Assembly: GCA_934747325.1 (NCBI GenBank)
Contig: CAKVGW010000023.1
Coordinates: 1-24,046, forward strand
Direction: 5' to 3'
Length of the DNA stretch: 24,046 nt
From: an uncultured Candidatus Melainabacteria bacterium
GTDB taxonomy: Bacteria > Cyanobacteriota > Vampirovibrionia > Gastranaerophilales > Gastranaerophilaceae
Below, in pieces: positions 7,342-16,401 of this stretch (its first letter is position 1; each line of letters starts with the position of its first letter). Below the pieces are notes generated by a model. The model was given only the letters and a program-made list of their open reading frames with translations. It did not search any database and was not told the origin of the DNA. Position numbers and translations under genes: made by a program.

Positions 7342-8208
7342 ATGCCGAAAATTTCAGTAATAATGCCAGTATATAACACTATCGAAGAGTATTTACGCAA
7401 AGCAATTGAAAGTATTCTAGAACAAACTTATGCAGATTTAGAATTAATTATTGTTAATGATGGTTCAATAAATAATGCTGAAGATGTTATTTTATCTTAC
7501 AAGGATGAAAGAATTAGATATTTTAAGCAAGATAACAAAGGGGTTAGTAGCGCAAGGAACTTTGGTATAGATCAAGCAAAAGGCGAGTATGTTGCTATTG
7601 CAGATTCTGATGATATATATGATGCACAACGTTTAGAAAAACAATATATTTATTTATCCGAGAATAAAGAATTATCTTTTTTAGGAACATCTATGCGTAT
7701 AAATTCTAAACAAAAAGTAATAATGCAAAAACATGTTTGTATTTTTGACTTTTTATCTGATTGTAATGTCATAAATGCCACTGTAATGTTTAGAAAGACT
7801 GATTTTGATAAGTATAATTTAAGATATGATGAGTCACTAATATGTGCAGAAGATTATGATTTATTTGCAAGAGCCTTAAAAGTCCTTAAAGGTGAAAATT
7901 TAGAAGATATTTTGTTTGATTATAGAGTTTATGCTTCGAATACATCATCATCGAAAAAACGAGAACGAATTATATCCAGCTTTCTTGTTCAGGATAAAAT
8001 TCTTAATTATTTAACGGAAGATAAAAAATTACAACGAAAATTGCTTGATTTATCCTATACAAAAAAGAGAAAAGGAAAAAATTGTTTCAATCAAATTTTT
8101 TCTATAAGAAATTTATACAAAAACTGGAATAAATATAAGTTGTTTACAATATTGGGTTTAGAATTCTCCTTTAAAATTTATAGTTATAAAAAGAATGAGG
8201 ATATATAA
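7342..8208 (+). CDS. Family 2 glycosyltransferase
   Basis: A cytoplasmic, probably membrane-associated enzyme adding one sugar to a lipid-linked surface-glycan repeat. The 288 residues start with the GT-A nucleotide-sugar fold signature (ISVIMPVYN then LELIIVNDGS) and have the metal-binding IADSDD motif near residue 91. An ED(Y)DL acid motif follows near residue 172, the usual catalytic-base region. The C-terminus is basic. It is the first gene of the operon and is three bases from the next. Donor and acceptor sugars cannot be inferred. The DNA is more AT-rich than the nucleotide-sugar genes downstream, as is usual for variable glycosyltransferases. Confidence 0.88.
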   Translation: MPKISVIMPVYNTIEEYLRKAIESILEQTYADLELIIVNDGSINNAEDVILSYKDERIRYFKQDNKGVSSARNFGIDQAKGEYVAIADSDDIYDAQRLEKQYIYLSENKELSFLGTSMRINSKQKVIMQKHVCIFDFLSDCNVINATVMFRKTDFDKYNLRYDESLICAEDYDLFARALKVLKGENLEDILFDYRVYASNTSSSKKRERIISSFLVQDKILNYLTEDKKLQRKLLDLSYTKKRKGKNCFNQIFSIRNLYKNWNKYKLFTILGLEFSFKIYSYKKNEDI

Positions 8209-8211
8209 AGA

Positions 8212-9189
8212 ATGTACAGAGTAGAAAATATAGAAGTTTTTATTTTAACTTATAATCGTAGTTCTTTTTTGACAGATTCTATTAAAAGTATATTAAAACA
8301 ATCTATTGGTAAGATTAAAGTTACAGTAATGGATAATGCAAGTACTGATAATACGGAGGAATTAGTTAAAAATTTTCAAAAAACTAATGATAATTTATAT
8401 TATTACAGACATGCAGAACATTGTTCAGCTTTACAAAATGTCCAAAAAGCTATTTCATTAGCGACTAAAGAATATGTGTTAATGTTTCATGATGATGATA
8501 TATTACACCCAGAATATTTAAATTATGCACTCCAAGTTATAAATAAATACCCAAAAATTGGGATTATTTCAACATTATGTAAAGAATATACAAATCCGAC
8601 AAATGATAATTGGTCACCTGTAAATAAAGATTTTTGTCATATTTATTCTAAAAAGGATTTTATTAATTATTTGTATTATGAACAAAAATTTGCTTTTCCC
8701 TCAACTATATATAAATCTGCAAATTTAAAAATGCTTAATGAAACTTTGGAACAAAAATTAAAACAATTTGGAAAAATTTTAGATAAACCTTTTGTAGTAG
8801 AAATGTTACAAGAAGATGAGCAGGCAATCATATTTTTAGATAATAATTTATTACGTTATAGGATTCATAGCGGTCAAGATACACAATCAGGAGGTCCTGC
8901 TTATGATGAAATAATTGCTTACAATAAATATTTTAAGAATTTTATGCAAAAAGATTTGAATTCGTACATTTTATTTAATTTAATGAATTATAAACAATTA
9001 AAGGGATTATATAATTGGTGTAATGATAGGTCTTTAAGTTTTCTTAATTTTGTAAAAAAAGCTGTAAAGGATGGAGCAGGTTGTATTTTTACTAAATTTA
9101 TTATCTCACCTTTTTCATTTTTGTTTTTAGGAATATCTCATTTTTTACGCAAAATATTCAAAAGTAGATGTAAAAAAGAAACATTATAG
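8212..9189 (+). CDS. Family 2 glycosyltransferase
   Basis: The second GT2-type enzyme, 325 residues. The N-terminal Rossmann-like fold begins with VEVFILTYNRSSFLTDSI-type sequence (here IEVFILTYNR), followed by VTVMDNASTDNT and the metal-binding LMFHDDDILHPEY motif near residue 93. After residue 285 a hydrophobic stretch (FIISPFSFLFLGISHFL) suggests membrane association. It differs clearly from the GT2 gene before it, so the two probably form different linkages. The DNA is very AT-rich. Substrates are unknown. Confidence 0.87.
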   Translation: MYRVENIEVFILTYNRSSFLTDSIKSILKQSIGKIKVTVMDNASTDNTEELVKNFQKTNDNLYYYRHAEHCSALQNVQKAISLATKEYVLMFHDDDILHPEYLNYALQVINKYPKIGIISTLCKEYTNPTNDNWSPVNKDFCHIYSKKDFINYLYYEQKFAFPSTIYKSANLKMLNETLEQKLKQFGKILDKPFVVEMLQEDEQAIIFLDNNLLRYRIHSGQDTQSGGPAYDEIIAYNKYFKNFMQKDLNSYILFNLMNYKQLKGLYNWCNDRSLSFLNFVKKAVKDGAGCIFTKFIISPFSFLFLGISHFLRKIFKSRCKKETL

Positions 9190-9198
9190 AGGGGTTAT

Positions 9199-9990
9199 AT
9201 GAAAGTAGTTATATTAGCAGGTGGTCTTGGTACAAGATTATCAGAAGATACAAAGTTAATACCAAAACCAATGGTTGAAATAGGCGGAAAACCTATTTTG
9301 TGGCATATTATGAAAATTTATTCATATTATGGATTTAATGATTTTATTGTATTAACTGGATATAAATCACACGTAATAAAAGATTATTTTGTACATTATT
9401 ATCAACAATATTCTGATATTACTGTTGATATGACTAATAATTCTGTTGAAATTCATAAAATCAAAACAGAGCCTTGGATAGTTACAATGTTATACACTGG
9501 TCAAAACACAATGACTGGTGGAAGAATTAAACGAGCGCAAGAATATATTGGAAATGAACCATTTATGCTTACTTATGGAGATGGTGTTGCTGACATAAAT
9601 ATAAATAATTTACTAGAACATCATAAATCTTGTAATAAATATTGCACTATGACAGCTGTAAGACCATCAGGTAGATTTGGAGCTTTGAACATTTCTTCTG
9701 ATAGTTCAATTAGCTCATTCCAAGAAAAGCCAGATGGAGATGGTAACTGGATTAATGGTGGTTTTATGGTTTGTGAACCACAAGTTTTTGATTACATAAA
9801 AGATGGTGATAGTACAATTTTTGAAAGAGCTCCATTAGAAAATTTAGCAAGAGAGGGACAATTAAATGCTTACAAATATAAAGGTTTTTGGAAACCAATG
9901 GATACACTGAATGACAAAAATCAATTAACTGATATGTGGATTGAAGGTCATGCACCTTGGGCCGTTTGGCAAGATAGAAAGGAACAATAA
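9199..9990 (+). CDS. rfbF: Glucose-1-phosphate cytidylyltransferase
   Basis: Makes CDP-glucose from CTP and glucose-1-phosphate, the first step towards CDP-linked 3,6-dideoxyhexoses. The 263-residue protein has the pyrophosphorylase signature LAGGLGTRLSEDTKLIPKPM at residues 6-25, the family GDGV metal site (LTYGDGVADI near 129) and the WINGGF sugar-binding segment. Length and sequence are typical of RfbF/DdhA. GAGGGG at 9189-9194 serves as ribosome binding site. Its pathway partners rfbG and rfbH are 3 kb downstream, separated by the GDP-fucose module. Confidence 0.95.
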   Translation: MKVVILAGGLGTRLSEDTKLIPKPMVEIGGKPILWHIMKIYSYYGFNDFIVLTGYKSHVIKDYFVHYYQQYSDITVDMTNNSVEIHKIKTEPWIVTMLYTGQNTMTGGRIKRAQEYIGNEPFMLTYGDGVADININNLLEHHKSCNKYCTMTAVRPSGRFGALNISSDSSISSFQEKPDGDGNWINGGFMVCEPQVFDYIKDGDSTIFERAPLENLAREGQLNAYKYKGFWKPMDTLNDKNQLTDMWIEGHAPWAVWQDRKEQ

Positions 9991-9993
9991 ATA

Positions 9994-11079
9994 ATGAAAA
10001 AAGCATTAATTACCGGTATAACAGGACAAGACGGTTCTTATTTAGCAGAACTGTTATTAGAAAAAGGTTATGAAGTTCACGGGATAAAAAGACGTGCAAG
10101 TTCTTTTAATACATCAAGAATTGATCATCTTTATCAAGATATTCATGAAAACTCAAAATTTAAACTTCATTACGGCGATTTGTCAGATTCTTCTAATTTG
10201 ATTAAATTAGTTCATGATATTGAACCTGATGAGATTTATAATTTAGCAGCTCAATCGCACGTTAAGGTCTCTTGGGATTGTCCTGAATACACAGCTGATT
10301 GTGATGCTTTGGGTACATTAAGACTTTTGGAAGCTATTCGTTTAAACAATTTTGAAAAGAAAACAAAATTTTACCAAGCATCTACATCTGAATTATATGG
10401 TTTAATTCAAGAACCTATTCAAAAAGAAACAACTCCTTTTTATCCACGTTCTCCTTATGCAGTTGCAAAATTATATGCATATTGGATTTGTGTAAATTAT
10501 AGAGAAAGTTTTGGTATTTTTGCATCAAACGGAATCTTGTTTAACCATGAATCGCCAAGACGTGGTGAAACTTTTGTTACAAGAAAAATTACGATGGCTG
10601 CTACTAAGATTAAGGTTGGCTTGCAAGATAAATTATACTTAGGAAACCTTGATGCAAAACGTGACTGGGGACACGCAAAAGACTACGTAGAAGGTATGTG
10701 GAGAATTCTGCAACAAGATAAACCTGATAACTACGTTTTGGCAACTGGAGTAACTACATCAATTAGAGATTTTTGTAAGATGACATTTGCAGAACTTGGA
10801 ATTGATTTAGAGTTTGTTGGAGAAGGTGTAAATGAAAAAGGTATTGATAAAGCCACTGGCAAAACGTTAATTGAAGTTGACCCAAGATACTTTAGACCAG
10901 CAGAAGTTGACTTGCTTTTGGGTGATAGTTCAAAAGCTCGTAGAGAACTTGGTTGGATGCCAAAATACGATTTACCAATGCTTGTAAAAGAAATGGTTCA
11001 AAGTGATTTAGAGTTGGCTAAAAAAGAAAAAACTTTACGTGAACACGGCTACAAAGTTTTAATTCCACAAGAGGTGTAG
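9994..11079 (+). CDS. gmd: GDP-mannose 4,6-dehydratase
   Basis: Converts GDP-D-mannose to GDP-4-keto-6-deoxy-mannose using bound NADP(H). The 361-residue SDR has [14 protein letters not shown] at residues 8-21, the [15 protein letters not shown] segment characteristic of GMD, the STSELYG catalytic threonine/serine region and [10 protein letters not shown] with the YxxxK pair. It starts three bases after rfbF and three bases before fcl, which takes its product onward. The assignment is secure from the motifs and the neighbour. Confidence 0.96.
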   Translation: MKKALITGITGQDGSYLAELLLEKGYEVHGIKRRASSFNTSRIDHLYQDIHENSKFKLHYGDLSDSSNLIKLVHDIEPDEIYNLAAQSHVKVSWDCPEYTADCDALGTLRLLEAIRLNNFEKKTKFYQASTSELYGLIQEPIQKETTPFYPRSPYAVAKLYAYWICVNYRESFGIFASNGILFNHESPRRGETFVTRKITMAATKIKVGLQDKLYLGNLDAKRDWGHAKDYVEGMWRILQQDKPDNYVLATGVTTSIRDFCKMTFAELGIDLEFVGEGVNEKGIDKATGKTLIEVDPRYFRPAEVDLLLGDSSKARRELGWMPKYDLPMLVKEMVQSDLELAKKEKTLREHGYKVLIPQEV

Positions 11080-11082
11080 AAA

Positions 11083-12042
11083 ATGGCTGATAAAAACAAA
11101 AAAATCTATATAGCAGGTCATAGAGGGCTTGTTGGTAGTGCGATTAAAAGAGAACTTGAAAGAAAAGGTTACACAAACCTAATATATAAAACACATTCCG
11201 AATTGGATTTGACAGATAGCAAAGCTGTTGCTGAATTTTTTAAAACAGAAAAACCGGAATGGGTTATTCAAGCTGCGGCAAAGGTTGGTGGAATTTTGGG
11301 CAACAACACTTATCCTGTTGAGTTTATGCTTGAAAACTTGAAAATTCAAAACAACATAATCGAAAATTCTTACAAAAATAAGGTTGAAAAGCTAATGTTT
11401 CTTGGCTCAAGTTGTATTTATCCGAAAAATACACCGCAACCGATGAAAGAAGAATATTTGCTTTCTGATTATTTAGAAAAAACAAATGAAGGTTATGCAT
11501 TAGCTAAAATTTGCGGAATAAAACTTTGCAACTACTACAATAGAGAATATGGCACAAATTACATGTCTGTTATGCCTTGCAATCTTTATGGTATAGGCGA
11601 CAATTATCACCCTCAAAATGCACACGTTATACCGATGTTAATTCGACGTTTTCATGAAGCAAAAGAACAGAATCTGCCAGAAACAACTGTTTGGGGAACA
11701 GGAACTCCTCGCAGAGAGTTTTTATTCGCAGACGATTTAGCCGAAGCGGTTGTTTTCTTGATGGAAAATAAAGACGCCAAAGATATTGGTGAATTTATAA
11801 ACATAGGTTCAGGTTTTGATATGCCAATTTCAGAAATCGTTGAATTGATTAAAGAAACAGTCGGTTATAAAGGCAAATTGGTTTATGACAAAACAAAACC
11901 GGACGGAACGATGCTTAAGTTGATGGATGTTTCAAAGATTAATCAGTTGGGGTGGAAAGCTAAAACAGAACTCAAAGATGGTTTGAAAATTGCGTATAAG
12001 GATTTTCTTAAAAAGCATTTATCAAAAGTTGGGAGTGTGTAA
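11083..12042 (+). CDS. fcl: GDP-L-fucose synthase
   Basis: A bifunctional 3,5-epimerase and 4-reductase that makes GDP-L-fucose from the Gmd product with NADPH. The 319-residue SDR has the cofactor loop [11 protein letters not shown] near residue 11, the AAKVGGI segment, SSCIYP near residue 109 and YALAKICG with YxxxK. All are classic Fcl features. It overlaps the next gene by one base (TAATG), so translation of the fucosyltransferase-like gene is coupled to it. Confidence 0.95.
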   Translation: MADKNKKIYIAGHRGLVGSAIKRELERKGYTNLIYKTHSELDLTDSKAVAEFFKTEKPEWVIQAAAKVGGILGNNTYPVEFMLENLKIQNNIIENSYKNKVEKLMFLGSSCIYPKNTPQPMKEEYLLSDYLEKTNEGYALAKICGIKLCNYYNREYGTNYMSVMPCNLYGIGDNYHPQNAHVIPMLIRRFHEAKEQNLPETTVWGTGTPRREFLFADDLAEAVVFLMENKDAKDIGEFINIGSGFDMPISEIVELIKETVGYKGKLVYDKTKPDGTMLKLMDVSKINQLGWKAKTELKDGLKIAYKDFLKKHLSKVGSV

Positions 12043-13133
12043 TGAATGAATTTTTAATGATGTTTAAAAAACTAATTGTAAAATTAGTGTGTCTTTTTAT
12101 TCCTTCTAGTAGAGCAAGAAAAGATTTTAGACATAAATTCTTGTTAGAAGAGCATGTAACACCTACTACAAAATCTAAATATTATGGCAAAATTTATATG
12201 CCATATTATCCAAATTGTGAATTCACAAAGGATTTACCTAATATATACAACAAAGATGGGCGCCCAATGGAACTATTTTTTATAAGAGATAAAATTGGTG
12301 CGCATTGTCCTTACATTGATAGTTCGAAATATTTTTTATGGGATAGGTTTAATATTGGACTTGACACTCATTTTTATACACACGGTACAATTCTAGAAAC
12401 AATGGGGAATCCCAAACATCGTTATGGTTATTTTATAGAGTCAGAATCAATTATTCCAAGAGAATATGCAATATTTGAAAAACACAAAGGAATTGAAAAA
12501 GATTTTGATGCAATTTTTACATATTCAGAAAAACTGTTGGATACTTTGGATAACGCAAAATTTTTTCCATCTTGTGCATCAATGTGGTATGGAAAAGAAA
12601 TTTTTAATGGTAAAAAAGATTCAACTAAACTAGATTCAAAAATATATTTGTCAAAAACTAAAAATATATCGATGATATGTTCTGCTCAATATACTACAGA
12701 AATGCATAGATTTCGCCATGCTGTAGCAAATTCTGCATTAGCAACAGGAAAAGTAGATTTATTTGGAGGATTTAGAATCGGTGGTTGCTTTGATTATAAG
12801 TCGAAAACCTTAAAAGATTATCGTTTTCAAATAGTTGTTGAAAATGATATAAAACCATATTATTTTACAGAAAAAATTATTGATTGTTTTGCTTCTATGA
12901 CCATTCCAGTTTATATAGGGGCGACAAAAATTGATGATTTTTTTGATGCTAATGGTATTATAAAATTTTCAAAAAAAGATGATATTGAAAAAATAATTAC
13001 ACAATGCACTCCACAAGAATATGAATTTAGATTAAAAGCTGTAATTGAGAATTATAATCGTTGTCTAAAATTTGCAAATATCAATGATTTACTCTATGAA
13101 GAATATTTTCAAAAAGAGGTCGCTAATGTTTAA
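12042..13133 (+). CDS. GT10-family glycosyltransferase, probable fucosyltransferase
   Basis: Probably transfers L-fucose from GDP-fucose to a glycan acceptor. The 363-residue protein has a short hydrophobic N-terminal patch (about 8-20) and, near residues 264-298, the GT10 signature: YRFQIVVEN followed by YFTEKIIDCFASMTIPVYIG, matching the VxFEN...TEK...PVYxGA motif of alpha-1,3/1,4-fucosyltransferases. It sits directly after gmd and fcl, which make the donor. The start overlaps the fcl stop and the end overlaps rfbG by eight bases. DNA is more AT-rich than gmd/fcl. Linkage and acceptor are unknown, and a few GT10-like enzymes may use other donors. Confidence 0.85.
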   Translation: MNEFLMMFKKLIVKLVCLFIPSSRARKDFRHKFLLEEHVTPTTKSKYYGKIYMPYYPNCEFTKDLPNIYNKDGRPMELFFIRDKIGAHCPYIDSSKYFLWDRFNIGLDTHFYTHGTILETMGNPKHRYGYFIESESIIPREYAIFEKHKGIEKDFDAIFTYSEKLLDTLDNAKFFPSCASMWYGKEIFNGKKDSTKLDSKIYLSKTKNISMICSAQYTTEMHRFRHAVANSALATGKVDLFGGFRIGGCFDYKSKTLKDYRFQIVVENDIKPYYFTEKIIDCFASMTIPVYIGATKIDDFFDANGIIKFSKKDDIEKIITQCTPQEYEFRLKAVIENYNRCLKFANINDLLYEEYFQKEVANV

Positions 13134-14214
13134 TAATATTTACAAAGGTAAAAAAGTTTTTGTAACAGGTCATACGGGATTTAAAGGCAGTTGGCTTACA
13201 CTTTGGCTTACAAAATTAGGTGCAAATGTTTGCGGATATTCGCTTGCTCCAAATACAAAACCTTCTATGTTTGAAGAATTGGATATTCAAAATAAAATCT
13301 CAAAATCCATTATTGGTGATATTTTGGACAATGAAAAACTTCAAGCAGAAATGAATGAATTCAAGCCTGATATAGTTTTTCACCTTGCAGCACAACCTCT
13401 TGTAAGATTGTCTTATGCAGAGCCGATTTTAACTTATCAGACAAACGTTATAGGTTCATTAAATGTCTTGGAAGCTGCCAGACACACTCAATCTATTAAA
13501 GCGTTTGTAAATATTACAACGGATAAATGCTACGAAAATAAAGAAGTAAATCGTGGTTATAAAGAAGATGAGCCAATGGGCGGATATGATATGTATTCTT
13601 CATCTAAAGGATGCGTTGAAATTATGTCATCATCTTTTAGACGCTCATTTCTACAGGAAGAAGGAACTTATGCAATGGCAACGGCTCGTGCCGGAAATGT
13701 AATTGGTGGTGGGGACTGGGCATTAGATAGATTGATTCCTGATTGCGTAAGATATATTAATGCCGGAGAAAAAATCGAGATTAGAAATCCTGTTGCAATC
13801 CGTCCTTGGCAACATGTTTTAGAACCTCTTTCAGGGTATTTGCTTTTGGGTGAAAAACTTTTGGAAGAAGGTAAAAAGTTTGCAGAAGGTTTTAATTTCG
13901 GACCAAACGAAGACAGCGTTTTGAGAGTTGCTGAAGTCGCTCTAAAAGTTTGCGAATATTATGGTAAAGGTGAAGTTGTAGTTCATAAACGTGATGATTT
14001 GCATGAAGCAAATTTATTAATGCTAAATATCGAGAAAGCTGAACAGGTTTTGGGTTGGATTCCAACTTATACAGCGGATGAAGCTGTTAAAAGATCAATT
14101 GAATGGTATAAACATTTTTATAACCAAGAAGCTGATATGTACGATTTTACAATGAAACAGATTAAAGAATACGAGGAGAGTATAAAGTGGAGCAAGAGTT
14201 GCGCAATAAAGTAA
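13126..14214 (+). CDS. rfbG: CDP-glucose 4,6-dehydratase
   Basis: Converts CDP-glucose to CDP-4-keto-6-deoxyglucose with NAD. The 362-residue SDR has the family-specific GHTGFKGSWLTLWL segment near residue 14, FHLAAQPLVRLSY, and YSSSKGCVEI with the YxxxK pair. The RPWQHVLEP segment near residue 226 is typical of RfbG. I chose the ATG at 13126 because an AAAGAGG ribosome binding site lies just upstream and MFNNIYKGKKVFVTG matches family starts; upstream in-frame ATGs would add non-homologous residues inside the GT10 gene. It overlaps the following rfbH by 28 bases. Confidence 0.95.
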   Translation: MFNNIYKGKKVFVTGHTGFKGSWLTLWLTKLGANVCGYSLAPNTKPSMFEELDIQNKISKSIIGDILDNEKLQAEMNEFKPDIVFHLAAQPLVRLSYAEPILTYQTNVIGSLNVLEAARHTQSIKAFVNITTDKCYENKEVNRGYKEDEPMGGYDMYSSSKGCVEIMSSSFRRSFLQEEGTYAMATARAGNVIGGGDWALDRLIPDCVRYINAGEKIEIRNPVAIRPWQHVLEPLSGYLLLGEKLLEEGKKFAEGFNFGPNEDSVLRVAEVALKVCEYYGKGEVVVHKRDDLHEANLLMLNIEKAEQVLGWIPTYTADEAVKRSIEWYKHFYNQEADMYDFTMKQIKEYEESIKWSKSCAIK

Positions 14215-15539
14215 AAGAAGCGGCAAAAGAATATTATAAAGAAGTTTTTGGTAAAAAACGAGAATTCGATTATATTCCGCCAAGTGGAAAGCTTTTGGGT
14301 GAAGAAGAACTGTTGAATATGATTGATGCTTCGCTTGATATGTGGTTAACTGCAGGTCGATTTAATAAAGAATTTGAACAAAAATTTGCAAAATATATGG
14401 GAGTAAAATTTGCTCTTTCTACAAATTCAGGTTCAAGTGCTAATTTGCTTGCTTTTTCAGCTTTAACTTCTCACAAACTAGGAGAAAAAAGATTAAAAAA
14501 GGGCGACGAAGTTATTTCTGTCGCAGCTGGTTTCCCTACAACAATTAATCCTATTATCCAAAATGGAATGATTCCAGTTTTTGTGGATTGCGAAATCGGA
14601 ACTTATAATATTGATGCTGACAAAATAGAAGAAGCAATTACACCTAAAACTAAGGCAATTTTCTTGGCTCACACTTTGGGTAACAGTTATAATTTGGATA
14701 AAATTATGACACTTGCAGAAAAATATAATCTTTGGGTTATTGAAGATTCTTGCGACGCATTGGGCGGTGAATACAAAGGACGTAAGATTGGTACAATCGG
14801 TCATATAGGAACATTTAGTTTTTATCCGGCTCACCATTTAACAATGGGTGAAGGCGGAGCTGTGATTACAAATGATTCTCAACTTTATAGAATAATTATG
14901 TCATTTAGAGATTGGGGCAGAGATTGTTGTTGTCCTCCGGGAAAAGACGGAGTTTGCGGTAAACGATTTACGCAGCAATTGGGCAATTTGCCTTATGGAT
15001 ATGATCATAAATACACATATTCTCACGTTGGATATAATTTGAAAATAACAGATTGGCAAGCTGCTTTGGGATGTTCTCAAATCGAGAAATTAGACGGATT
15101 TTTAACAGTTCGACAAAGAAACGCAGAACTTTTGACAAAATTGCTTTCTGAATTAACAGATTATTTAATTTTGCCAGTTGTAAAAGAAGGCGTAAAACCA
15201 TCTTGGTTTGGCTATTTGATTTCAGTAAAAGAAGACGCACCTTTTACAAAACAACAACTAGTAGAATACTTGGAAATCCATAAAGTTGGCACAAGACAAC
15301 TATTTGCAGGAAATATCTTAAGACAACCGATGATTGTTGATAATGATATTGATTTTAGAATTGCAAACGGCAAGTTGATGAATTCAAGAGATTTGACAGA
15401 AGAAACTTACAAGTTGCTTCCAAATACGGAATTCATAATGAACAATACTTTCTGGGTAGGAACATTCCCAGCCCTAGGTGAAGAAGAAATTACAAGAATT
15501 GCAGATACAATAAAGGAATTTGTTAATGAAAAAAGTTAA
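14187..15539 (+). CDS. rfbH: CDP-4-keto-6-deoxy-D-glucose 3-dehydrase (E1)
   Basis: A PMP-dependent, iron-sulfur enzyme that, with a reductase partner (E3), removes the C3 hydroxyl to give CDP-4-keto-3,6-dideoxyglucose. The 450 residues show the E1 hallmarks: the PLP lysine of aminotransferases is replaced by histidine in SFYPAHHLTMGEGG (His216/His217), and the [2Fe-2S] ligands follow C-X57-C-X-C-X7-C exactly (Cys189, 247, 249, 257). It starts at GTG 14187 behind GAGGAG and overlaps rfbG by 28 bases. No E3-type flavin/iron-sulfur reductase gene (ddhD-like) is present in the window, so the partner must be elsewhere. Confidence 0.96.
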   Translation: MEQELRNKVKEAAKEYYKEVFGKKREFDYIPPSGKLLGEEELLNMIDASLDMWLTAGRFNKEFEQKFAKYMGVKFALSTNSGSSANLLAFSALTSHKLGEKRLKKGDEVISVAAGFPTTINPIIQNGMIPVFVDCEIGTYNIDADKIEEAITPKTKAIFLAHTLGNSYNLDKIMTLAEKYNLWVIEDSCDALGGEYKGRKIGTIGHIGTFSFYPAHHLTMGEGGAVITNDSQLYRIIMSFRDWGRDCCCPPGKDGVCGKRFTQQLGNLPYGYDHKYTYSHVGYNLKITDWQAALGCSQIEKLDGFLTVRQRNAELLTKLLSELTDYLILPVVKEGVKPSWFGYLISVKEDAPFTKQQLVEYLEIHKVGTRQLFAGNILRQPMIVDNDIDFRIANGKLMNSRDLTEETYKLLPNTEFIMNNTFWVGTFPALGEEEITRIADTIKEFVNEKS

Positions 15540-16401
15540 TGTTGGCATTATTGGAACAGGCAATATTGGTTGTGATTTGCTTGTAAAAATTCAAAAGAGT
15601 AAGCTTTTAAACTGCACTTTATTTATGGGACGAAACTTAAACTCAAGAGGAATGAAGTTTGCCAATGATTTTGGCATAAATGTTTCAGATAAGTCAATTG
15701 ACGCTCTTATTGAAAATCCAAATATTTGTGACATTGTATTTGATGCTACAACTGCAACATCTCACACAAAACATTCCACAATTTTGAAAGATCTTGGTAA
15801 ATATGCAATAGATCTAACACCGTCTTTAATTGGTAAAATGTGTGTACCTGTTATAAATGGAGAGGAATGTTTAAATGAAAATAACATCAATATGATAACC
15901 TGTGGAGGACAAGCTACGGTTCCTATTGCGTGTGCTTTAACCAAATGTTATCCAAACATTAAATATATAGAAATAGTAGCAAGCATTGCATCTAAATCTG
16001 CAGGTGCTGGAACTAGAGATAATATTGATGAATTTACTCAAACTACAAAAAAAGCATTGATGAAATTCTCAAATTGTGAAAATGCCAAGGCTCTAATTAT
16101 TATCAATCCAGCAGAACCACCAATTATCATGAACAATACAGTATATGCAATGATTGATAACCCCGATTTGGATTTAATTACTAGAGAAATTTATAAAGTT
16201 GAACTTGAAATTCAAAAATATGTTCCAGGATATCAAATAAAGCTTGGACCAATATATAAAGATGGTATTGTGACTATAATGATACAAGTGACTGGACAAG
16301 GCGATTATCTTGCCTTTTATGCTGGAAATTTGGATATCATAACAAGTGCAGCTGTAAACATGGCTGAAAGATATGCTAAAAAGATGCAAAAGGGGGTGTA
16401 A
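15526..16401 (+). CDS. Acetaldehyde dehydrogenase (acylating) homologue, DmpF/MhpF-like
   Basis: The family interconverts acetaldehyde and acetyl-CoA with NAD and normally works in a channelled complex with 4-hydroxy-2-oxovalerate aldolase. The 291-residue protein has the NAD loop GIIGTGNIG at residues 7-15 and the active-site segment MITCGGQATVPIACA with Cys126 matching the DmpF nucleophile. SAGAGTRDNIDEFTQTT near residue 163 is also family-typical. I chose the ATG at 15526 (AAAGGA upstream) rather than an in-frame TTG six bases earlier. It overlaps rfbH by 14 bases and the aldolase by one base (TAATG). In aromatic catabolism the pair degrades a ring-cleavage product, but no such genes are here; see findings for a biosynthetic reading. 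Confidence 0.9.
   Translation: MKKVNVGIIGTGNIGCDLLVKIQKSKLLNCTLFMGRNLNSRGMKFANDFGINVSDKSIDALIENPNICDIVFDATTATSHTKHSTILKDLGKYAIDLTPSLIGKMCVPVINGEECLNENNINMITCGGQATVPIACALTKCYPNIKYIEIVASIASKSAGAGTRDNIDEFTQTTKKALMKFSNCENAKALIIINPAEPPIIMNNTVYAMIDNPDLDLITREIYKVELEIQKYVPGYQIKLGPIYKDGIVTIMIQVTGQGDYLAFYAGNLDIITSAAVNMAERYAKKMQKGV

Noticed and set aside
13072..13128. Earlier ATG start for rfbG at 13072
   Set aside because: It lies inside the GT10 gene and adds 18 non-homologous residues; the ATG at 13126 has a ribosome binding site and fits the family N-terminus.
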